Positions 57,682 to 64,000 of a DNA stretch of 64,000 nucleotides are shown here, one piece after another (the stretch's first letter is position 1; every line of letters begins with the position of its first letter). The translations under genes and the position numbers were made by a program. The DNA comes from an uncultured Commensalibacter sp. (GTDB lineage: Bacteria > Pseudomonadota > Alphaproteobacteria > Acetobacterales > Acetobacteraceae), in assembly GCA_945266285.1 (NCBI GenBank), contig CALYOP010000007.1:83308-147307 (forward strand), read 5' to 3'. The notes under the pieces were generated by a model. The model saw only the letters and a list, made by a program, of their open reading frames with translations, searched no databases and was not told the origin of the DNA.

Positions 57682-58107
57682 TTTCAAATCTATTGTTATA
57701 ATTTAGCGTTTTTGAAAATTATTAGATTTAGAATGTCTCCCTACATATAAAAACATCGATGTTAATCATTATTAAAATTTAATTCTATACTTTAACCAAT
57801 TTATTGATTGTTATCGTAACATTCTTTTTCTCTGTGCAACCAATATTATATATTTTTAGAAAGTGTTTATACTTTTATATAAGTATAATGATTATTTAAA
57901 TTTACAATGCTTCCTTTACTTTTAAATATTTTTATTAATTTTTTAGACAAAATTATTAACTAATTAAGCTAAGATACGCATACAACCAAGTAATTAGATT
58001 TTATCTATCCTTCTGAATTAATTTATTTTTTTATAATTCTAATATAAAAACTATATTCGATCTCATTTAGATACATTTTCGTAACAAAATATTTCAGAAA
58101 AAATAAA
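57682..58107 (+). promoter_or_regulatory. Long AT-rich region upstream of the TonB receptor, with dyads
   Basis: This 426-bp gap holds no gene. At 57868-57887 TATACTT and AAGTATA form a 7-6-7 inverted repeat. It overlaps a perfect TATAAT (57884-57889) and an 11-bp odd palindrome ATAATGATTAT (57885-57895) that resembles the core of Fur-type boxes. This would suit iron-regulated control of the receptor, but no good -35 is visible and the region is so AT-rich that chance palindromes are expected. Confidence 0.35.
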
Positions 58108-60276
58108 ATGAAAAAAATAAAATATATTGTCTCTTTGCTTACTTTAATGCCTTTTCAGTTAAAAGCTCAGACAACAGCTTCTACTGAAAAATCTGGAGAT
58201 AATACTGAAAATATTATTGTTACCGGTCAAAGACAAGCCCAAGGGTCGGCAGCAGTTATGAGCGTTCCAAAAGTTGATTTGGGACCTTTAGGAAACTTAA
58301 ATGCTGAAGATGCTCCTTTTTCTATTTTTTCCGTATCGCATGATACAATTGTGAATCAGCAGGCTAGAAATGTTAATGATTTAATGAAATATATGCCTTC
58401 TGTTCAACTTGAGGTCCGTGGAACAGCAGGAATGTCCCGACCGCAATCCCGTGGTTTTGAAGGGGATGTTACCGCTAATAGTCGTATGGACGGATTAAAC
58501 ATTACGACAACAACCCCCTATCCTGCTGAAATGTTCGAAAATTTACAATTACTGAACGGATTAGCAGGTGCAATGTATGGACCGCAAAATCCTGCTGGAA
58601 TTTTTAGTTACCAATTAAAGCGTCCCACGGATCGACGCATGGAAAATCTTGCTATTTATTATGATTCCGAAGGAACGGTTAACGAACATACGGATATTGC
58701 TGGAAGATTAGGAAAAAATAATTGGTTTGGTTACCGACTTAATCTTTTGCATGGTGATGGTACTGCTTTTGTAGATCATAGCTGGATTCGTAGAAATTTA
58801 GTCAGCGGTGATTTTGATATCCGTCTTTCATCCAAAACAGTTATCGAATTGGATGCAAGTCATTATACCTATGATGAAAGAGGAACCCCCGCTACTTTTT
58901 CTTATAATAATGCTATACAACTTCCGTCTACTCCCGATACAAGCAAACCTTATCTTGGTCAAAGATATGCAGGTTTTAACACGGAAACCAATAGTTTTTT
59001 AGGAAAAATTAAACATCAGTTTAATAAAAACTGGCGATTAACTGCTGGTGGCCTTTATCAAGACGCAGTTCGCAAAATGTTTAATAATAATAATTTGATC
59101 ATTAATAATCACGGCGATTACCAACAAAGTATTGTTGCTGCGGGACAAGCAAATGATTTCCAAGTTGGAAGTAATTTTGCTTATATTAACGGCACGGTAC
59201 ATACCGATTTTATTAAACATGATCTGATATTAGGTACAAATGGTTATATCCGTGGCAATTATAATCCAACACATACGGAAAATATTACACTAGGCACAAG
59301 TAATATCCACCATCCGCAAGCTTTTCCAGGCTATCAACCTCACGGTTGGGGACGCTATCAATCTGGACTTACGCAACAACAAGCTTTGATTGCTGGAGAC
59401 ACCATTCATTTCAATAAACAATGGGCTATTATGAGCGTTTTTAGTTGGAGTTGGCTCAGTAGCGATAGTTGGAACATAAAAGGACAAAAAAAATCTCATG
59501 ATTCCAGAGAAGCCGCTTTTAGTCCTACAACCAGTTTAATTTATCATCCGCTTGAAAATCATACGGCTTATTTTACATGGGCAAAAAGCCTCCAAGCTGG
59601 TGATACAGCACCTGCAACAGGTGTAACCAATCCCAACCAAATCATGGCTCCTTATCGTAGTGAAGAATTTGAGATTGGTTATAAAGTCAAATTTAATCAA
59701 ATTTATTTAAATGTGGCTGCTTTCCGTATGACACGCCCTTATGCCTTTACTGATCCAAAGACATCAACTTTTTCAGTTGCAGGTGAGCAAAGAAACTACG
59801 GTATCGAATTCCAAGCCTCAGGACAAATTAATGATAATTTGTCAATCCTTGGCGGCGTAACCTGGTTAGATGCACAATTGGGAAAAACGGGAACTGAGGC
59901 GACTTCTCATAAACAAATCGTTGGTGTTCCCCCTGTGCAAGCAAACTTATTGATAGATTATCGTTTGCCGTTTAAGCATAACCAATTGTTCTATGGAATA
60001 GCATTAAATGTCAATCTACATTATACTGATCGACGCGCTGCCAATAACTATAATACCACTTTTGCAAATGGATATTTTACTACAGACCTTGGGTTACGCT
60101 ACCCATTCCGTGTCTATGAAACACCTTTAGCTGCGCGATTCAATGTCAATAACGTTACGAATAAACATTATTGGCAATCCATTTATCCCAACTCTATAAA
60201 TGGTGGGACAGCAAATAATAGTGCTTATGCAGGACTTCCAAGAACTTATCAGTTTTCGCTTGAAGTTAATTTTTAA
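58108..60276 (+). CDS. TonB-dependent siderophore-type outer-membrane receptor
   Basis: This 722-residue receptor has a signal peptide (KYIVSLLTLMPFQLKA, cleaved before QTTA) and a TonB box region ENIIVTGQR. The plug domain (about 65-195) contains VNDLMKYMPSVQ, RGFEGDVTANSRMDGLN and YGPQNPAGIFSYQLKRP. A 22-strand barrel ends in the aromatic SLEVNF required for assembly. Motifs fit FhuA/FoxA-type siderophore receptors. The substrate is unknown. No TonB/ExbBD genes are in the window. It begins an AT-rich accessory region. Confidence 0.9.
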   Translation: MKKIKYIVSLLTLMPFQLKAQTTASTEKSGDNTENIIVTGQRQAQGSAAVMSVPKVDLGPLGNLNAEDAPFSIFSVSHDTIVNQQARNVNDLMKYMPSVQLEVRGTAGMSRPQSRGFEGDVTANSRMDGLNITTTTPYPAEMFENLQLLNGLAGAMYGPQNPAGIFSYQLKRPTDRRMENLAIYYDSEGTVNEHTDIAGRLGKNNWFGYRLNLLHGDGTAFVDHSWIRRNLVSGDFDIRLSSKTVIELDASHYTYDERGTPATFSYNNAIQLPSTPDTSKPYLGQRYAGFNTETNSFLGKIKHQFNKNWRLTAGGLYQDAVRKMFNNNNLIINNHGDYQQSIVAAGQANDFQVGSNFAYINGTVHTDFIKHDLILGTNGYIRGNYNPTHTENITLGTSNIHHPQAFPGYQPHGWGRYQSGLTQQQALIAGDTIHFNKQWAIMSVFSWSWLSSDSWNIKGQKKSHDSREAAFSPTTSLIYHPLENHTAYFTWAKSLQAGDTAPATGVTNPNQIMAPYRSEEFEIGYKVKFNQIYLNVAAFRMTRPYAFTDPKTSTFSVAGEQRNYGIEFQASGQINDNLSILGGVTWLDAQLGKTGTEATSHKQIVGVPPVQANLLIDYRLPFKHNQLFYGIALNVNLHYTDRRAANNYNTTFANGYFTTDLGLRYPFRVYETPLAARFNVNNVTNKHYWQSIYPNSINGGTANNSAYAGLPRTYQFSLEVNF

Positions 60277-60312
60277 AAATGGTGGATTGGTAAAAATATC
60301 TAGAAAATTATA

Positions 60313-60342
60313 GATAATTATCGGTGATCTATCACAATTATC
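60313..60342 (+). terminator. Bulged hairpin after the TonB receptor
   Basis: GATAATT and AATTATC pair around an inner GTGA/TCAC stem, with a 4-nt bulge. It lies 37 bp after the receptor stop. No strong T-run follows, so it is a weak terminator candidate. The rest of the gap to 60537 holds no clear gene. Confidence 0.35.
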
Positions 60343-60537
60343 CATTAAACATCAAAACATAAATCGGTATTTATTTTTCTGCTATATCTTGTATGAAACA
60401 AATCATTTAAGAAGAGTCATTTTGCTTATGCAAATAATATATTGATGAAGTCATTTGAAGAAACTTGAAAAATTTATTATTTTGTTAATATAATCAATCA
60501 GTTCTATAAACCACGATTTATTCAAGCGAGAAAAAAT

Positions 60538-60651
60538 ATGGATGATATGTCGACCGAAGAAATAGATCAAAGTGATGAAAAACAAAGCACCGTTCAATCT
60601 ACCTATACAGAAACATATACTGAACAGAGCGAGGATAAAAAACATATTTGA
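60538..60651 (+). other. Probable true N-terminal segment of the SGNH hydrolase, out of frame
   Basis: An ATG at 60538 opens a 37-codon frame (MDDMSTEEIDQSDEKQ...) that is acidic and Thr/Glu/Ser-rich, then stops at TGA 60649. If one A were absent from the A6 run at 60637-60642 the frame would continue straight into NIFDLESIKQ of the hydrolase ORF. Its composition matches the hydrolase linker, unlike the basic N-terminus in the ORF-track frame. Either a sequencing or real indel, or slippage at the A6 run, would join them. Confidence 0.6.
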
Positions 60652-61972
60652 TCTTGAATCGATAAAACAAATCGCTACCCAGGAAAGTAATACTTCTCCT
60701 CTTGAACCGCTATCCTATACGCACGAACATGAATTGGAAAAAAATGTCGGTGCGTCTATGACAACAGAAACATCTGTTGTTCAAGAAAACACTGTCGAAG
60801 CAACAGAAATCGATTCAACGCCTCAAGATCCGGCCCTTGTTAGCGACGATAAAACGGCCTATCTCAAAGGGAGAACCATATCTTTCATTGGTGACAGTAT
60901 AACAACTTTTGCAGGATATAATACTGAAGGTAATGTAACTTATTACCCTGCTTATGATCTTCAGAATGTAAATCAAACTTGGTGGCAACAACTTGTTGAG
61001 AAAACGGGAGCTAAGTTATTAACAAATGATTCTTATTCCGGCTCATGCATAGCACGTCTTAATGAAGGTAATTTGCAAACGCGTTTGAATGTTATCGACC
61101 CGCAAACAGATTTATGTCTCGTGATGATGGGTGCAAACGATACAACGGTCCAAATCCCACTTGGTAATTTTGATCCAACAGCTTCTCAAGATACTTCTAC
61201 CTTTTATGGAGGGTTATGTAACGCTGTAACCAATCTTGCTAAAAATTATCCGAATACGAAATTTGTTTGGATTACTCCTTATCATTTCTTTAACAATATT
61301 GCCCCTCAAATATCTAAAAAAGCAAAAACCAAACGCGTAAGAGATCTTAATTTTCGGTATTCAAATCGGATATCTCGAGATTACAACAATTATACCTTAA
61401 TTGATCAAAGTGCATGGCAAGGTAAACAAATTCATCAAATTGGAATTATTACCAATACAGATGCAAATGTTGGTAATGTAAGAGTCATGTTAACGACCAA
61501 CCCTAATAGTGATGATTTTAAGATTATCAAAAAAAAAGATATTTTTACGATGACTGGGGTCTGGTGGTATAATCTAGGCTGGGATGTAGGACCTAATGAA
61601 TATCTATCAATTCAACCTATAAAGAATAATCCTTTACCAGGAGCTTTCACTTATTGTGAAGCGCCATCACAATCAGGCAATTTTTATTTCTATAATAATG
61701 AAACAGCCAGCTGGCAAACAAGTCAGGGCGATCTCAATATCGGAATCTCAATTAATACAGAACGTATGGCTAATCAAAAACCAAATCCTTACACAGATGC
61801 AATGGTAAAAGTATTGGATCATTATGGTATTGATTACATTGATCTTAGAAATCTTGATATAACTGAAGAAAATCAACATTCCTATTTTGGAGATGGAATT
61901 CATCCCAATGCCGCTGGAGCAGCTTTGATTTTCGAATATATTTATAAAGTATTAAAAGATAAAATCCGATAA
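60572..61972 (+). CDS. SGNH/GDSL hydrolase with inserted domain
   Basis: This is a 466-residue ORF with a GDSL-type esterase domain starting near residue 100. Block I is SFIGDSITTFAGY (Ser), block II lies in SYSGSCIARL, block III is MMGANDTT (Asn) and block V is GDGIHPNAAGAALI (Asp and His), so the catalytic set is complete. About 150 residues between blocks III and V form an added region rich in Trp, Asn and Tyr. Residues 30-95 are an acidic Thr/Glu/Ser linker. No signal peptide is seen. The GTG/ATG starts (60572/60575) lack a ribosome site, and the true N-terminus may lie in another frame from 60538. Substrate is unknown; sugar or peptidoglycan O-acyl esters are possible. Confidence 0.8.
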   Translation: MMKNKAPFNLPIQKHILNRARIKNIFDLESIKQIATQESNTSPLEPLSYTHEHELEKNVGASMTTETSVVQENTVEATEIDSTPQDPALVSDDKTAYLKGRTISFIGDSITTFAGYNTEGNVTYYPAYDLQNVNQTWWQQLVEKTGAKLLTNDSYSGSCIARLNEGNLQTRLNVIDPQTDLCLVMMGANDTTVQIPLGNFDPTASQDTSTFYGGLCNAVTNLAKNYPNTKFVWITPYHFFNNIAPQISKKAKTKRVRDLNFRYSNRISRDYNNYTLIDQSAWQGKQIHQIGIITNTDANVGNVRVMLTTNPNSDDFKIIKKKDIFTMTGVWWYNLGWDVGPNEYLSIQPIKNNPLPGAFTYCEAPSQSGNFYFYNNETASWQTSQGDLNIGISINTERMANQKPNPYTDAMVKVLDHYGIDYIDLRNLDITEENQHSYFGDGIHPNAAGAALIFEYIYKVLKDKIR

Positions 61973-62024
61973 TATTTTAATAACAAAACGTTATATAATA
62001 GATTCGTTTTAAATTATTTAGATG

Positions 62025-62072
62025 GATAGCCAATAATGAAAATTGGATTAATTATTGGCTATCAAGTTTTTT
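62025..62072 (+). terminator. Strong terminator after the SGNH hydrolase
   Basis: GATAGCCAATAAT (62025-62037) and ATTATTGGCTATC (62051-62063) form a perfect 13-bp stem with a 13-nt loop, followed three bases later by six Ts. Confidence 0.85.
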
Positions 62073-62406
62073 GATTACGTAAATTCATTTTATTTTTAAA
62101 ATAACACGCATTTTCGATCATCTTTTTTGTTCAATTTATTGTTATCTAATAATATTTAAAAAAATTAGGCATTGCAGAATATTGCAATTTCATACAAATT
62201 TCGATATTCTAAACGTTAACAATTATTAACATTTTAACTTTTATTTAGGTGATTAAAATAACATATTTTAGGAGTATCCTACGATTTTCTTTGATGCCCA
62301 TTTAAGAATATAAACTGAATCAAACTTTATCATTTCATTAACAATTTTATTGAGATATATATCTTCAATTATTTAATTACAGACGTCATTGGTATAGGAA
62401 AGTGAA
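62073..62406 (+). promoter_or_regulatory. Intergenic region upstream of the repeat protein
   Basis: This is a 334-bp very AT-rich gap with no ORF. It holds several AACATTTTAACTT-type runs near 62220-62240 and a small TAGGA-GTA-TCCTA dyad (62269-62281). The promoter of the repeat-protein gene must lie here, but I cannot choose a -35/-10 pair. Confidence 0.35.
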
Positions 62407-64000
62407 ATGTCGCTTTTCCAATTTATTTTCCATAATTTGTCATCTTTATATATAATATTCACAGCGATATTATGTGTTGGATTGGCAGCTATGTTTTCTT
62501 ATTTTCTAACGTTTAAAAAAGATAAAAAAACGAATCAATTGGCTTCTTCTGTTGATTCTAAAACAGAAATTACGTCCAAAGATCATAGCCCTCAAAATAA
62601 CAAAAAAGAGCTATCCGATCTCTTCCTTGATTCAACGGATGATCGAGAAGAATCGCTCGGCACATCTATTCTTTACCAGAAACAACCTAACGAAGAAGCA
62701 ACACCGACCCCTTCATCAGAAGAAAAAAACCTAATTCATTCGTCAGATAATTATGCAGAACAAAACGTTGATTCTGAAATAACTGATTCTAAAACATCCA
62801 TTGCTCCAGACACAACAATCCTAGAAGAGCATAATGAAACCAAACCGGTTGAAGAAACACCAGTTATTAATACAACTACGGAAAATCATACTGTCGTTAT
62901 TGATGAATCCAAAGAAAATGAAAACGTAAGTAATTCTAATACGGACAAAGAAGCGCCATTTAGCACTTCTATTCTTCACCAAAATCACCCAATCGAGGAA
63001 AACGTATCCTCACCCCTATCGAATGAAAATAACCCGTTGCATTCGTCCGATTATTCAGAACAAAATATCAATTCTCAAGCAACCATTTCTGAAACATCCG
63101 TTCCTCCAGACACAACAATCCTAGAAGAGCATAACGAAACTGAACCGGTTGAAGAAACGCCAGTTATTAACACAACTATGGAAAATCATACTGTCGTTAT
63201 TGATGAATCCAAAGAAAACGAAAACGTAAGTAATTCTAATACGGACAAAGAAGCGCCATTTAGCACTTCTATTCTTCACCAAAATCACCCAACCGAGGAA
63301 AACATATCCTTATCCCTATCAAATGAAAATAACCTTTTTTATTCGTCCAATTATTCAGAACAAAATATCAATTCTCAAGCAACCACTTCTGAAACATCCA
63401 TTTCTCCAGACACAACAACTCTAGAAGAGCATAATGAAACCAAACCGGTTGAAGAAACATCAATTATTAACAAAATTACGAAAGATCATACCTTAGTTAA
63501 AGATCATACCTTAGTTATTGATAAAGCTAAAAAAAATATTGCAAGTTCAAATATTCATATTTATGAAGAAACAAACAAATTTAATAAATCTGTTCAAGAT
63601 GAAAGCGATGATATAAATCATCAAAAAGAAAACTCATTAACTGAACAATCTATAAAAACAGAAACTGCGCCATCGCATTCTAAAGAAATGCTCAATAAGG
63701 ATCAGGAATCAATGAATATATTCGAAGACCTACAGAATGAAAATGAATCAGAAATAGATGATGAAATGGAAGGGATTTCTACAATCCTTTATCAAGCACC
63801 AATAATTTCAACTTCTGAATCAGAAACAAAAACTGAGGTCAAAGAAGTCCCTAAACCCATTGAACCAGAACCTGTTATTAAACCAACAGAACCAAAACCT
63901 GTTCCTCAACCAAAAGAACCAGAACCTGCTCCTCAACCAAAAGAACCAGAACCTGCTCCTCAACCAAAAGAGCCAGAACCTGCTCCTCAACCAAAAGAGC
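62407..64000 (+). CDS. Membrane-anchored acidic repeat protein (3' end cut by window edge)
   Basis: I do not recognise this protein, which the ORF track omits because it has no stop. GGAAAG lies four bases before the ATG at 62407 and the frame stays open for 531 codons. Residues 4-37 form one hydrophobic segment (SLYIIFTAILCVGLAAMFSY), followed by a positive KKDKK. This suggests a single anchor with the body on one side, probably cytosolic by the positive-inside rule. The rest looks disordered and is rich in Glu, Ser, Thr and Asn. Three long tandem repeats of about 100 residues cover 85-370, then a unique stretch, then PKEPEPAPQ nonapeptides. A short motif, (G/S)TSILxQ, recurs four times. ZipA-, TonB- or FtsN-like scaffolds have similar layout, but nothing shows homology. 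Confidence 0.85.
   Translation, partial: MSLFQFIFHNLSSLYIIFTAILCVGLAAMFSYFLTFKKDKKTNQLASSVDSKTEITSKDHSPQNNKKELSDLFLDSTDDREESLGTSILYQKQPNEEATPTPSSEEKNLIHSSDNYAEQNVDSEITDSKTSIAPDTTILEEHNETKPVEETPVINTTTENHTVVIDESKENENVSNSNTDKEAPFSTSILHQNHPIEENVSSPLSNENNPLHSSDYSEQNINSQATISETSVPPDTTILEEHNETEPVEETPVINTTMENHTVVIDESKENENVSNSNTDKEAPFSTSILHQNHPTEENISLSLSNENNLFYSSNYSEQNINSQATTSETSISPDTTTLEEHNETKPVEETSIINKITKDHTLVKDHTLVIDKAKKNIASSNIHIYEETNKFNKSVQDESDDINHQKENSLTEQSIKTETAPSHSKEMLNKDQESMNIFEDLQNENESEIDDEMEGISTILYQAPIISTSESETKTEVKEVPKPIEPEPVIKPTEPKPVPQPKEPEPAPQPKEPEPAPQPKEPEPAPQPKE
62659..63520 (+). repeat. Tandem coding repeats of about 300 bp
   Basis: Unit 1 (62659-62961, 303 bp), unit 2 (62962-63261, 300 bp) and a third, diverging unit (63262 to about 63520) lie in frame. 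The junction block ATTAGCACTTCTATTCTTCACC recurs exactly 300 bp apart (62960 and 63260). Over 100 bp around it are almost identical between units 1-2 and 2-3. Differences are concentrated in the early part of each unit. Identity at synonymous sites points to recent duplication or ongoing conversion. Confidence 0.9.
63883..64000 (+). repeat. 27-bp proline-rich coding repeats
   Basis: Units start at 63883, 63910, 63937, 63964 and 63991 (partial), each coding for the nonapeptide PKEPEPAPQ; the first is the variant PTEPKPVPQ. The array continues past the window edge, so copy number is unknown. Such arrays commonly vary between strains. Confidence 0.92.

Noticed and set aside
60637-60643. AAAAAAC as a programmed -1 slippery site
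   Set aside because: The heptamer is not in the required phase and a +1 (or -2) shift is needed to enter the hydrolase frame.
60451-60645. Minus-strand 64-residue hydrophobic ORF
   Set aside because: It lies antisense to the acidic N-terminal frame of the SGNH hydrolase, whose complement is naturally hydrophobic.
62552-62734. Plus-strand 60-residue ORF
   Set aside because: It overlaps the long open frame of the repeat protein in a different phase and has no ribosome site.
63883-64000. CRISPR-like regular 27-bp repeat
   Set aside because: Units are contiguous with no spacers and code in frame for a proline-rich nonapeptide.

Overview
The window looks like a chromosomal segment of an AT-rich alphaproteobacterium, most likely an acetic acid bacterium (Acetobacteraceae). 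An AT-rich, gut-associated lineage such as Commensalibacter is my best guess. The evidence is the AT-rich codon use, the order ffh-rpsP-rimM-trmD-rplS-leuC-leuD-leuB, a MarR/OmpR-type/histidine-kinase trio resembling PetP-PetR, a three-gene molybdenum aldehyde-dehydrogenase-type operon with a three-haem cytochrome c, and a NDUFA9-like gene. The genus assignment is inference. I see no rRNA, CRISPR array, prophage or intact insertion sequence.

Layout. 1-1621: start of a SUF operon (Rrf2 regulator, sufB running off the left edge). 1761-6367: DUF445 membrane protein, a divergent PEP carboxylase and a small GlsB/YeaQ-type membrane protein. 6445-10984 (-): fusA, rpmB and an Atm1-type ABC exporter. 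11076-15342 (+): Nudix hydrolase, oligopeptidase B and an AI-2E/PerM-type permease, followed by tRNA-Pro(GGG). 15476-19641 (-): DUF177-rpmF-plsX-fabH-ihfA-merR cluster with bamE divergent to it. 20590-23280 (-): MarR, response regulator and sensor kinase. 23480-30702: rpsU (+), then the ffh-rpsP-rimM-trmD-rplS translation/SRP operon with leuCDB just downstream (-). 30855-36675 (-): two Spy/LTXXQ-like periplasmic proteins, der, bamB, a YfgM-like protein and a small secreted protein. 36706-41814 (-): dihydroorotase, then an asnB plus two-glycosyltransferase envelope-sugar cluster. 41884-43455 (+): hisI and lpxB. 43452-47413 (-): 2Fe-2S / molybdopterin / cytochrome c dehydrogenase. 47428-56366 (-): Na+/H+ antiporter with a cyclic-nucleotide-type domain, then gltB and gltD. 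56481-57681: NDUFA9-like protein (-) and tRNA-Leu(CAG) (+).

The right end (57682-64000) differs in character. It has long AT-rich intergenic gaps, a TonB-dependent receptor, an SGNH hydrolase whose apparent N-terminus lies in another frame across an A6 run, and a large incomplete protein absent from the ORF track. That protein has one N-terminal membrane anchor, acidic Ser/Thr/Glu-rich tandem repeats of exactly 300 bp, and a proline-rich 27-bp repeat array at the edge. This is the most accessory-looking and least explained part of the window.

Other points of interest are three GTAC-centred dyads over the gltD promoter and start codon, a PEP carboxylase lacking several usual catalytic residues, and a rplS terminator only about 20 nt before leuC with a TATAAT in its loop. 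Non-ATG starts recur (fusA, the histidine kinase, MarR, the YfgM-like gene, rpsU, der). Start codons, promoters and terminators were judged by eye. Gene calls rest on motif recognition, not database searches.
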